Part shown: in pieces, positions 1 through 7,675 of the stretch
How the letters are laid out: the number at the start of each line of letters is the position of its first letter
Numbering within the stretch: the stretch's first letter is position 1
NCBI GenBank assembly: GCA_903895725.1
Contig: CAITUV010000043.1
Coordinates: forward strand, 199,298 to 263,297
Length of the DNA: 64,000 bases
Source of the DNA: an uncultured Myxococcales bacterium
Lineage (GTDB): Bacteria; Myxococcota_A; UBA9042; CAIXZC01
Reading direction: 5' to 3'
The notes under the pieces: model-generated
Seen by the model: the letters and a program-made list of their open reading frames with translations, nothing else
The model's database searches: none
What the model was told of the DNA's origin: nothing
Program-made: the position numbers and the translations under genes

Positions 1-499
1 ACTGTGCCAGTACCTGTACTCTCAAAGCATTAGTGGCCATGCTGCTGTGGATACTCTTGAAAACCTCAGAAAGCCTCGGAACTGTTCCGGGGTCGCTCGT
101 GAAATATGCTCGCTTCTCCTGAATCAGGAGTGCCGCCTGGCTCAACGGGAATGGCCCGTTGCGCGTCAAGCACATCTCCAGAATCCGTCGGTGAGTTTCT
201 GCCTCAAGTTCGATGATGAACCGCAAATGCATTGCCACCACAGGAAACACTTCTGACTTGGCTACTTGGTCGGCTCTGTTCTTCGTAAAATGGTAGAGCA
301 GGACGCCGGTGAAGAATGAGGAGCAAGTCAGGAAGATGATGTCTCCGGCCACCTCAAACAGTCTGCACGGCGCCTCGTACTGTCTAAGCGTCTGTACAGC
401 AACGATCCCGACCAGACCAATGAACAGAAGGAACAACAGACTTCCATTCATAGCCCAGAAGTAGCCAAACTCACGACCAATGGCGGAAGTCTTCTTCAT
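1..499 (-). CDS. Partial two-TM membrane protein (left edge)
   Basis: An open frame of 166 codons runs on the minus strand from an ATG at 499 off the left edge, so the C-terminus is missing. The start is preceded by GGAG about 9 bases upstream and there is an in-frame stop further up. The translation has two hydrophobic stretches, roughly residues 15-36 and 50-71, followed by a soluble, partly charged tail. I do not recognise the family. The codon composition is visibly less GC-rich than the host genes to the right, which fits an accessory region. Location is probably the inner membrane with a cytoplasmic C-terminal part. Confidence 0.6.
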   Translation of the reverse strand, partial: MKKTSAIGREFGYFWAMNGSLLFLLFIGLVGIVAVQTLRQYEAPCRLFEVAGDIIFLTCSSFFTGVLLYHFTKNRADQVAKSEVFPVVAMHLRFIIELEAETHRRILEMCLTRNGPFPLSQAALLIQEKRAYFTSDPGTVPRLSEVFKSIHSSMATNALRVQVLAQ

Positions 500-895
500 T
501 AACAATGTCTCCAAGCCGATGATCGCCTATCTCTTCTCACACTCCATCGCCCCCGCCACCGAGGCTAGCACCTGGCTACGGGGGAGTCAACGGCCCTGGT
601 GAATCGGAAACCGGCCCGCAGAAAGTTGACAACCGGCAGTCGGTCCCGCTACGGTGATGATCAGGACGGCGGCCACGCCATCCCACCCGGCATCGCATCG
701 CCGGACGGTTCGACCTTCTTGCGCGTCTCGACCTTTTCGAGCTTCGTGAAAACTTTGGCGATAGAAACTACTCCACCACGGAGTAGGAGAGATCGTAACG
801 ACACCCGCTGGCTGATCCCCGGCGGGTTCCCCGTTCTCCCACCGGATGGCGACTGCAAGCGTCAGCCGGTGGGGAACGACTTGCAGGGGGTGGCT
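500..895. other. Intergenic region, 396 bp
   Basis: I see no convincing gene here. An in-frame extension of the next gene reaches back to 599, but it has poor start context and arginine/proline-rich, non-protein-like content. A TTGACA at 626-631 could be a -35 box, with only a weak -10 (TACGGT) downstream. The last part holds the hairpin listed separately at 833-877. Confidence 0.4.
833..877 (+). promoter_or_regulatory. Inverted repeat upstream of the rep/RecA-like gene
   Basis: GTTCTCCCACCGG (833-845) and CCGGTGGGGAAC (866-877) form a nearly perfect inverted repeat, with one unpaired base and a 20-base loop. It ends 18 bases before the ATG at 896, just ahead of the ribosome-binding site. 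It could be an operator, a translational control hairpin or, if the element is plasmid-derived, part of a replication control site. The sequence shows only the symmetry. Confidence 0.4.
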
Positions 896-2674
896 ATGAA
901 CGACTTCCCAGTCTACCAGCACGGCTTCTCAGTCCGAGTCAAGCTGCTCCTCGACCCCGTTGACGCAGCCAAGGCATTGGCCAAGTGCGGCTGGCAGTCC
1001 GACGGCAAACAGGGGGGATGGATTAGGGACAGCGAGACCAGACAGCACATCCGGGGCACCGCCTGGCTCACCGGCCGTGCCCCAAGGAATCAACGGCTCC
1101 CGCTAGCCAAGAAGAACAAGGAATGGCAGACGAAGCTCTACGGGCTCGGCGTCGACCACGGCCCGGACGGCTCCTACCTCGACCTGTCCGGGGTCAGGAT
1201 CGGGGACATCGACAGGTTCTGCCGGTCGGCTCTGCAACTTCACCCGGAGCAGCTAAGCGTCGACTACTTCAGGGCGGCAGAATGGTACGTCTGCCTTGCC
1301 CCGGCTGAAGCCAACAGGCTGGCAGACTCCCTGCATGTGCGGCCCTCGAACGACCGGGCCAAGTCCTTCCTCGTCCGGGACTACCCCATCCCTGTGACCG
1401 TACGTGCCCGCACCCGCATGACTGCCCGCCTCAACTGCTACAGGGTCAACCGGGGTTGTACGGCCGATTTCAGATTGGAACTTCGCCTGGTGGGCAAAAG
1501 GGAGAGACGGCAGACCTTCGGGGCTGCCGACGTGGCCACCCTCAAGGACATCTTGACCGGGCTGATCTCCACCCACGATCTCCATCCTCACCCCAAGCCC
1601 GTCCGGTGGGAACCCAGGGATTTCCACGACCCCCGGGAAGCCTGCCCGATGGACCCGATCCTCGAGCGTTTGCCCCTGTCCGCTGTCAAGGGAAAAGCCC
1701 TCGACGAAGCCTGGATCGGCAAATGTCATACCCTGCCCACCCCGAAGCTGCTGTCTCCCCCGCCTGGCTGTAAGGGGATTTCGCCGTCAGGCCGCATTAG
1801 GATGAGTGAGAGCGTTCCGCCGTCATCAGACGGTGGAGAGAAAGACAGCCTTCTTGACGTTAAGGATGACCATCCCCCTTCTCTTTGGGATGACCTTGCC
1901 GACGATCTTCTGAGCCAGACCGGTCACCTGGTCGAAGTCGTCTTGGACCCCGATCAGGATCCTTCACCCCTGCTCCAGGCGATAGCTTCCCGTGCTGCCA
2001 CGATGGTCCGTGGGCTTTCGGACTCCTCGACCTGGCGTGGGGTGGAAGAAGCCATCCTTGGTTCCGACGAAGGTGAAGAAGCGGACACGATGGTTGTGGT
2101 AGTTGATCCGGGTTCTCTTCCCTATCGGGGCTTGGTCGATTTCGACGAGACCACGGGCACGTTGGACCGGGCAGCCTTCCCTGCAAACTGGAATCCTGAA
2201 TGGGGGTTTCTCCCTGTCCAATGCAGGGCGATGGCTGGGCAGCTTTGGGAGTTGATGAAGGGGCTGCGTGAGTGTTGCGAGCGGGACGGGTGCAGGATCG
2301 CTGTCGTCAGTGTCGATGCCCGTTCCGACCACGGCAAGACGGGTACCCTTCGGAAGTCAGATTTCTTCCGGGATGCCAGGGTGCGCAGCACGTTGGGGGA
2401 TGCGGGCAGGTATTGGGCTCACATTCGTCTTCGGGTGGAAGATGGACGTGTTGTCCTCTGGAAAGACGAAGTGGACGGACGTGCAGGTCGGGTCGCTTGG
2501 GACCAGTCGTGGGGTGGGCTGACGGCAGGTCGTAGTCCGGCGGTGGAAGACGACATCGACGTGGACGGTCTGGTCGACCGCGTCGTCCACGTCGATGATG
2601 ACAGCAGCGACTACGGTGACGACGACGGCGGTGACGATGCCGTGTCGTGGCAGGACGAACTGACGGGGCGGTGA
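896..2674 (+). CDS. Unknown mobile-element protein, possible RecA/KaiC-like C-terminal region
   Basis: The product has 592 residues. The ATG at 896 is chosen over the longer frame from 599 because GGGGGTGG lies just upstream and the upstream translation looks non-coding. The N-terminal ~250 residues are basic, with arginine/lysine clusters, and recall element replication or DNA-binding proteins in style only. The C-terminal third has a hydrophobic strand ending in aspartate (VVVVDPG), a second strand (IAVVSVDA), then a glycine-rich stretch and WAHIRLRV. That order resembles the late part of a RecA/RadA core, but no Walker A P-loop is visible. The last ~45 residues are extremely acidic. Family assignment is uncertain; a role in the integrated element's replication or recombination is a guess from context. 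Confidence 0.5.
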   Translation: MNDFPVYQHGFSVRVKLLLDPVDAAKALAKCGWQSDGKQGGWIRDSETRQHIRGTAWLTGRAPRNQRLPLAKKNKEWQTKLYGLGVDHGPDGSYLDLSGVRIGDIDRFCRSALQLHPEQLSVDYFRAAEWYVCLAPAEANRLADSLHVRPSNDRAKSFLVRDYPIPVTVRARTRMTARLNCYRVNRGCTADFRLELRLVGKRERRQTFGAADVATLKDILTGLISTHDLHPHPKPVRWEPRDFHDPREACPMDPILERLPLSAVKGKALDEAWIGKCHTLPTPKLLSPPPGCKGISPSGRIRMSESVPPSSDGGEKDSLLDVKDDHPPSLWDDLADDLLSQTGHLVEVVLDPDQDPSPLLQAIASRAATMVRGLSDSSTWRGVEEAILGSDEGEEADTMVVVVDPGSLPYRGLVDFDETTGTLDRAAFPANWNPEWGFLPVQCRAMAGQLWELMKGLRECCERDGCRIAVVSVDARSDHGKTGTLRKSDFFRDARVRSTLGDAGRYWAHIRLRVEDGRVVLWKDEVDGRAGRVAWDQSWGGLTAGRSPAVEDDIDVDGLVDRVVHVDDDSSDYGDDDGGDDAVSWQDELTGR

Positions 2675-2709
2675 AGTGAAGCACCCCCTTCTGGCTCGTT
2701 CTCTCCCCA

Positions 2710-2796
2710 GGCTCCGCCGCAGGAGCCCCCTTCACGGCGCTCCGCTTGCCTGACTACCCCTTCCACGAGCACCGCTGTGGGCCCCATTTTTGGGCC
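2710..2796. terminator. GC-rich inverted repeats between convergent genes
   Basis: GGCTCC (2710-2715) and GGAGCC (2722-2727) are a perfect 6-bp inverted repeat. GGCCC and GGGCC flank a short T run near 2780-2796. Both lie between the convergent genes ending at 2674 and 2927, and could act as terminators. Neither has a classical long T tract directly after the stem, so this is a weak call. Confidence 0.3.
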
Positions 2797-2926
2797 TTGT
2801 CGCACTGCGACGGTCGAGCCGGCACGCAAAACGAAGGCGCCCGGGCCGGGATGGCGGGGCCACCAACTGGTCGGGCCACAACCATCTGCTTTCGGACCAG
2901 TTCTGGGCCGGGCTTGTGAACCGGGT

Positions 2927-3568
2927 TCAGGCCGGGTTTTCCACGGGCTCGGGAACGGGGACTTTTGATCCGGCCTCCTGCAGGCGGCGGCGGAGCGTAC
3001 CCCGGGGCACCGTCAACATCACAGCAACCTGTCGGACGCTGTGTCCCTGGCCGATCAGGATCTCGGCTGCCCTCAGGTCCAGTTCCCGCCTCGGTCTCCC
3101 GCAGTTCTTCCCCTGCAGTTGGGCACGGGCGACACCGGCCTTCACCCTTTCGACGATCAGTGCCTTCTCGAACTCGCCGATGGCGGCGATCAGCGTGAAG
3201 AGCACCTTCCCGACGGGCGTGGTCGTGTCCACCTGTTCTCGAAGCGACACGAAGGACACGCCCAAGACCCGGAACTCCTCCAATGCACGCAGCAAATGGC
3301 TAGTGCTCCGGGCGAAGCGGTCGAAGCGCCAGCAGGCGACAAGTTCGATCTTCCCGCTCCGTGCAGCGGCCAGCATCTGATCTAGGGCGGGTCGGCTCTC
3401 CGTGCTGCCGGAGACGCCCTCGTCCACATATTCGGCTTGGATCGTCCAACCCCGTTGCTGGGCCACCGCTCGAAGCTCGTCCAACTGGAGACCGACGTCC
3501 TGGTCACCCGTGCTCACCCGGGCGTAGAGTGCTGCCCTGATGTTCTTCGTTCTTTTCATCGTGGTCAT
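2927..3568 (-). CDS. Serine recombinase, resolvase/invertase type
   Basis: The product has 213 residues. The start at 3568 is chosen for GGGAGG ten bases upstream. The N-terminal catalytic domain (about residues 6-140) begins AALYARVSTGDQD with the nucleophilic serine in RVS, and continues with an arginine-rich DRFARS segment and the long helix of the resolvase dimer interface. The C-terminus (about 160-205) is a helix-turn-helix of the Hin/resolvase type (GHSVRQVAVML). Length and layout match Tn3-family resolvases and DNA invertases. It probably resolves or inverts DNA of the surrounding element. No paired res or inversion site was identified. Confidence 0.85.
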   Translation of the reverse strand: MTTMKRTKNIRAALYARVSTGDQDVGLQLDELRAVAQQRGWTIQAEYVDEGVSGSTESRPALDQMLAAARSGKIELVACWRFDRFARSTSHLLRALEEFRVLGVSFVSLREQVDTTTPVGKVLFTLIAAIGEFEKALIVERVKAGVARAQLQGKNCGRPRRELDLRAAEILIGQGHSVRQVAVMLTVPRGTLRRRLQEAGSKVPVPEPVENPA

Positions 3569-3797
3569 TCTCACGTTACCTCCCATTCCTACTACTCCCG
3601 TGGTGGGCCAATATGATCCGGACCCAGGCTTTCGGGCCATCGTCATGGAACCGACAGGAAAACTTCGCCGCTTGGACCAGGTACCCCAAAAGAGCTGGAC
3701 TGGAACCGTGTTGATCTTGCCACGGGCAGTCCATCGTCCAGTCCGAATGGTCGGGGTTGAGAGATGTCCTGGGAAGACCTGCGGCCAACATGTCCGG

Positions 3798-4118
3798 CTA
3801 GTCTGCAGCGGCCATCCGCAGGTCGACGATCAACTTGGCTACGAGCCGGACTGTTCTGTCCTCGATGTCGTCAAGGGCATCCACGATTGGCAGTAGTCTG
3901 AGTGCCTCTCCCACGTCGTCTCGTTCGAAGCAGCCGATCCGAACCAGCCCCGCCAGGAGCCCCGGCAGGCCATCATACCCGGCGGCGGTGGAATCGTAGT
4001 CGAATCGTGCGGACCGTCCGAGCCTGACCGAGCAGAAAAAGCCCAGGACTCGATCGAACCCGTAGGCGATCTCCACGGGGCTGTCCGGTTCTTCAGTCGT
4101 CATGCTGAAGCGGGCCAC
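3798..4118 (-). CDS. Small unknown protein
   Basis: The product is 106 residues, starting at GTG 4118, seven bases after the stop of the preceding gene, so the two are probably co-translated. An internal ATG at 4103 is an alternative start. The protein is acidic and mixed alpha/beta in appearance, with no cysteines of note beyond two, no signal peptide and no membrane segment. I do not recognise a family. The tight linkage suggests a function shared with the winged-helix-like protein upstream. Confidence 0.5.
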   Translation of the reverse strand: MARFSMTTEEPDSPVEIAYGFDRVLGFFCSVRLGRSARFDYDSTAAGYDGLPGLLAGLVRIGCFERDDVGEALRLLPIVDALDDIEDRTVRLVAKLIVDLRMAAAD

Positions 4119-4125
4119 GATGCGT

Positions 4126-4824
4126 TCAACTCGCCGAGCCGTCGTCGTCCGACGGGCTGGTGCGACCGGGAAGTTCCGCCTCGGTCATGATGCCCGGATC
4201 CCCCACGATCGTGCAGAAGGCCCGGACTGACAACTTCGCCTCGGCAGTGACCAGATCCGGCCCAACTTCTCCGTTGACCTGATTGAGAAAGACCAGTCCG
4301 TGTCGCCGAAGGGATGCACCGGCATGGAAAAGACGGCGAAGGCGCAACCAGTCGACGACTGCGGTTGCCCCGGCCAGTTGGATCAGGTTTCCGACGCTCA
4401 ACCCATTGAAGTAGCAGGGCAGCGACCCCAGCACGTCGTCAGCAAGTTCCCTGCCGATACAGGGGATGGTCAAGAAGACCAGGACGAGTCGTTCTTCCGC
4501 TGTGAGTCCGTACTGTCTGGAGAGCCGATCGATCCCAAGCGCCGGGCGGGAAAGGTCAGCTCGATGCACTTCCATTCTGGCGTCTGTTCGGCTCCGCATC
4601 TCGGCGAGCTTCGTTCCCAGGGCCAACATCCTGCCTTGCAGAACTCGTGACGTGGCCCGACCGGACCGGTGCAGCCATGGGGCGTCTCCTTCAGCTTCGT
4701 CCCGAAGGGCTTCACGTAGCTTCCTCTCCGCCTCCAGTTTGGCGGCTACGACCTTGGCTGCGGCCACTTCCTCCTGGATGTAGTCTGCGTCCGAATCGAA
4801 CGGGGCAAGGGGTGCATGCGACAT
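4126..4824 (-). CDS. Winged-helix-like N-terminal part of an AAA+ protein family, without ATPase domain
   Basis: The product has 232 residues. The start at 4824 is supported by AGGAG eight bases upstream. After a coiled-coil-like N-terminus (about 15-85) comes a segment (about 95-185: LSRQYGLTAEERLVLVFL, then LFHAGASLRRHGLVFLN) resembling the all-helical/winged-helix region that usually precedes an AAA+ ATPase core in phage- and element-associated ATPases. No Walker A or B follows; the protein ends soon after. It is either a stand-alone derivative or a decayed remnant, but it keeps a good start and is coupled to the next gene. The family resemblance is from memory and moderate at best. Confidence 0.5.
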   Translation of the reverse strand: MSHAPLAPFDSDADYIQEEVAAAKVVAAKLEAERKLREALRDEAEGDAPWLHRSGRATSRVLQGRMLALGTKLAEMRSRTDARMEVHRADLSRPALGIDRLSRQYGLTAEERLVLVFLTIPCIGRELADDVLGSLPCYFNGLSVGNLIQLAGATAVVDWLRLRRLFHAGASLRRHGLVFLNQVNGEVGPDLVTAEAKLSVRAFCTIVGDPGIMTEAELPGRTSPSDDDGSAS

Positions 4825-5188
4825 GGCATCATCTCCTGATGAATTCGCAGACCCTACTACTCCGCCGTGGTCCCGCATGATCGGAACGGTGAGCACGGGG
4901 CACCTTCATGGCAGGCAGTCTGCTCGCTACTTACCCGGGGCCGGATGCCGGTGCATTGCCCACCCGGTCTCCAACGTGGGGGGATAGGCCGTCCTACCTG
5001 GCCGGGAAATCCCCGGGAACTGAGCGGAAGCACGACGGCTGCGATGATGTTGGCCACCGGCTAGGTCGTGATCCACCGGTTGGATCGGCAAGCGAGTCTG
5101 TCCAAAGTCGACCTGCGGCCATTGACTTCGTCTAGGTTCCGTGAGACACAACTGGCAGAAGAAACGCTTGAACGAGGAGGGAGAAGCG
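4825..5188. other. Divergent intergenic region, 364 bp
   Basis: This lies between the divergent genes starting at 4824 and 5189 and should hold both promoters. I see a TTGACT near 5126 without a good -10 box, and CCACCGG occurring twice as a direct repeat around 5054-5080. No convincing small gene or RNA was found. Confidence 0.4.
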
Positions 5189-5956
5189 ATGGATTATCAC
5201 GTCCGAAGTATCGCAGCCGTGATTCTGCTCTTGGCGTCCTGTCCGGCTGCCTCCGTGAAAGCCAAGGACAAGCCCACTGACCCTTGGCAGTTCTCGCAGT
5301 TGGCTCAGGCTGTCACGGGCAAGCACACGCAATGGGCAATCCTGGGGGCGGACTCCGAAGTCGCACCACGACTAGTCTACCCCAAGGACTTTGCGCCCGA
5401 CATGGACCAGTGGGGTAATAGCGACGAGGAAGGCTACGAAGCTGAGTTTGAGCTATTCCGCAAGAACCTCCCGGTTCTGAAGGAGGTGTTCTCGGGTCCG
5501 TTTCTGCTGAAGCAGACCTACAACCCCGAGACAGCGAAGCAGAGCGTCTTTGCAAGGCCGGTCCGCTTCGTCAAGTTTGGCAACCAGACCATTCTGTTGC
5601 TTCCATCTGGTGCGCTTGGAACGGTGCTGAACAGCCTGCGGATGACAGCCCGAGAACGGGCGGCTTCCGTCATCACAGGTGACGCCTTGCCGTTTCTGCA
5701 GTTCTTCTATCGGGTCGCCGGGGGGAGTCGGGTGGTCGGGGTGACCCACATTGGGGTGACGATCGCTTATGGCGTCAAGGACTTTACGCAGCAAGGTGGT
5801 CTTGCCGACGGGGAGACCGCCACTGTGATAATGTCCACTGCTGACCTGCAGGCATTCATCGACCTAGCCATCTCGGAAGACCAACTTCTGGCGAAGTCCC
5901 TCGTGTTGATCGGAGACAAGCACCTTCTCCGGCGGGTTGAACTTCAATTGAAGTAG
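5189..5956 (+). CDS. Putative secreted lipoprotein of unknown function
   Basis: The product has 255 residues. ATG 5189 follows a strong GAGGAGGGAG site; the frame is open further upstream to 5141 but without signals. The N-terminus is a lipoprotein signal: short basic start, hydrophobic run and LASC with Cys18. The mature part is soluble and mixed alpha/beta, with hydrophobic strands near the middle (QTILLLPSGALGTVL). I do not recognise the family. It sits alone between divergent and downstream genes. GC content is lower than in the host region, consistent with cargo of the accessory island. Confidence 0.55.
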   Translation: MDYHVRSIAAVILLLASCPAASVKAKDKPTDPWQFSQLAQAVTGKHTQWAILGADSEVAPRLVYPKDFAPDMDQWGNSDEEGYEAEFELFRKNLPVLKEVFSGPFLLKQTYNPETAKQSVFARPVRFVKFGNQTILLLPSGALGTVLNSLRMTARERAASVITGDALPFLQFFYRVAGGSRVVGVTHIGVTIAYGVKDFTQQGGLADGETATVIMSTADLQAFIDLAISEDQLLAKSLVLIGDKHLLRRVELQLK

Positions 5957-6122
5957 GCATCTCAAACAGGCCTTCGGGGCACCCCGATGGGTGCGGCGAC
6001 ACGGAACGACATCATCTGGCCAACAGCCGCAGGGGCAGACTCGGCCTGACAGAAACCCTAGACCGGCCACGGGAAGGCTGCTATCCTCGTTCTTGGCTTT
6101 CGTCCAATACGGGGGTAGGGCT

Positions 6123-6920
6123 ATGCCCACTTGCTTCGTGATCCAGCCGTTCAAGGATGAGAAGTTCAACAAGCGGTACGATGACGTGTTTGAACCCGCA
6201 ATTGTGGCTGCCGGATTGTACCCCTACAGAGTGGACGGCGATCCGGCGGTGGAGATCATCATTGACGCAATCCACGAGGGGATTGAGGCGGCCGCCATCT
6301 GCTTCGTTGAGGTGACGACCGACAACCCAAACGTCTGGTATGAACTCGGCTACGCTCTGGCAAGGAGAAAGAGTGTCGTGCTGGTCTGCTCGAAGGACGA
6401 ACGCCCAGCCGACAGATACCCCTTCGATGTTCGCCATCGGGGCATCATCGACTATGAACTGGATAGCAGGGGGGCGTATGACGATCTGCAGGGGAAGATC
6501 ACTGAGAAGCTGAAAGCAGTGCTTCAGAAAAACAGCGAGCACGGCAACATCGAGAACCTTGTGGCCAGCCGGGAACTTCTAGGGCTGAGCACAAGGGAGA
6601 TCCACGCTCTGATCGCCGTGGCAGCGAACACCCATGACATGGACGTGAACGAGCGCATTCATTCCAGGTGGGTCAAAGAAGCCATGGGCAGGTACGGCTA
6701 CAATGACCTTGGTGCCGCCGTCGGCCTCCGACAGTTGATGGAGAAGCAGTTCATGGCTAGGGTGGTGGAGAAAGACGACGATGGCTACGCTGCCACCTAC
6801 TACCACCTGATGCAGGCGGGGGTCGATTGGATCCTTGCCAACCTGGACAAGCTCAATCTGAGCGGTGACGCCTCAAGCCCGAAGCCCGAAGGCAAGGCCG
6901 ACGACGATTTCCCGTTCTAG
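6123..6920 (+). CDS. Nucleotide-processing/TIR-like domain protein with C-terminal winged helix
   Basis: The product is 265 residues from ATG 6123 (GGGGGTAGGG upstream). Residues 1-140 look like the Rossmann-type family related to nucleoside 2-deoxyribosyltransferases and TIR-like NAD hydrolases: CFVIQPFKDEKF at the start, R-x-D strand pairing, a run of isoleucines, then the hallmark NPNVWYELGYALA containing the conserved glutamate. The C-terminal ~100 residues read as helices plus a winged-helix fold (REIHALIAVA ... ATYYHLMQAGVDWI). Such proteins are common in phage-defence islands, where the domain cleaves nucleotides or NAD. The next gene begins 29 bases on and is AbiGi-like, so the two probably form one unit. 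Activity itself is inferred. Confidence 0.65.
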   Translation: MPTCFVIQPFKDEKFNKRYDDVFEPAIVAAGLYPYRVDGDPAVEIIIDAIHEGIEAAAICFVEVTTDNPNVWYELGYALARRKSVVLVCSKDERPADRYPFDVRHRGIIDYELDSRGAYDDLQGKITEKLKAVLQKNSEHGNIENLVASRELLGLSTREIHALIAVAANTHDMDVNERIHSRWVKEAMGRYGYNDLGAAVGLRQLMEKQFMARVVEKDDDGYAATYYHLMQAGVDWILANLDKLNLSGDASSPKPEGKADDDFPF

Positions 6921-6949
6921 GAAATCAAGATCGGGCGACCAGGGGGTGC

Positions 6950-7675
6950 ATGATGAGAACGGATTTCCTGGTCCACTGGACCGGAAAGGACATTGAGCGT
7001 GACCGCGGGCAACTGGACGAACCAAAGCGGGCGAGCTATGTCGACCGCCTTGTGGACATAGTGAACAACGGATTCTGGATGGGGGGGGTGAAGGAGAAGC
7101 TGGGCGGTGCCGGAGAGGCTTCGCTCATATATGAAGCCCCGGTTACTTGCTTCACTGAGATTCGCCTGTCAGCAGCCAAGGAGCATAGCAAGCTGTACGG
7201 GCTGCTGGGGATCGCAGTAGGCCGACGCTTCGTCCTGGAACGATTCGGGGGCCCGGTCTTCTACGTTCGCAACCACGACACCGAGACCATTGTGGCAAAC
7301 GCCAGGGCCATCTACGGTGTGCTGGAGCGAGCCACCGAAAGCGGGCCAGGAAAGGTGAAGGACGCCACGATTAGCCATCTTGCGATCTTGGTGGCCTATA
7401 TGAAAGGCATGTCGAATCCGGGAACCGACGACTTCGAGTCCCTGGATGAACAGGAGTGGCGGATCGTCCAGACCATGGAACAGGTGAAGAAGGGAAGCAT
7501 CGTGGAAACCGGGATAGAGCGACCCCAGTACCGAATCCCCCTGAAGGCGGGTGACATCCAGGCTGTTGTGTTCCCGGACGCTGAAACGCGTCATCTTGCC
7601 CTGTCCAGGGGCGGGGGGCTTGAAGTATTGAAGGGGGTACCCATGCCTACAGTGAGAGAATGCGAGATGTTCTAG
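6950..7675 (+). CDS. AbiGi-like abortive infection family protein
   Basis: The product has 241 residues from the tandem ATGs at 6950/6953, behind AGGGGGTG. It opens with FLVHWTGKD and the core carries VTCFTEIRLSAAKEHSKLYG, then LGIAVGRRF and GPVFYV. This is the order seen in AbiGi (PF10899) proteins: a Cys-Phe-Asp/Glu-Ile turn, a histidine and a YG.GI segment followed by PV.Y. AbiGi was described as half of a two-gene abortive-infection system. Here the upstream partner is the TIR/deoxyribosyltransferase-like gene, not AbiGii. The stop codon overlaps the convergent recombinase stop within CTAG (7672-7675). Family call is from motif memory. Confidence 0.6.
   Translation: MMRTDFLVHWTGKDIERDRGQLDEPKRASYVDRLVDIVNNGFWMGGVKEKLGGAGEASLIYEAPVTCFTEIRLSAAKEHSKLYGLLGIAVGRRFVLERFGGPVFYVRNHDTETIVANARAIYGVLERATESGPGKVKDATISHLAILVAYMKGMSNPGTDDFESLDEQEWRIVQTMEQVKKGSIVETGIERPQYRIPLKAGDIQAVVFPDAETRHLALSRGGGLEVLKGVPMPTVRECEMF

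Noticed and set aside
599..895. N-terminal extension of the 592-residue element protein
   Set aside because: The extra 99 codons are low-complexity with no ribosome site, whereas ATG 896 has one. The hairpin at 833-877 also fits a leader better.
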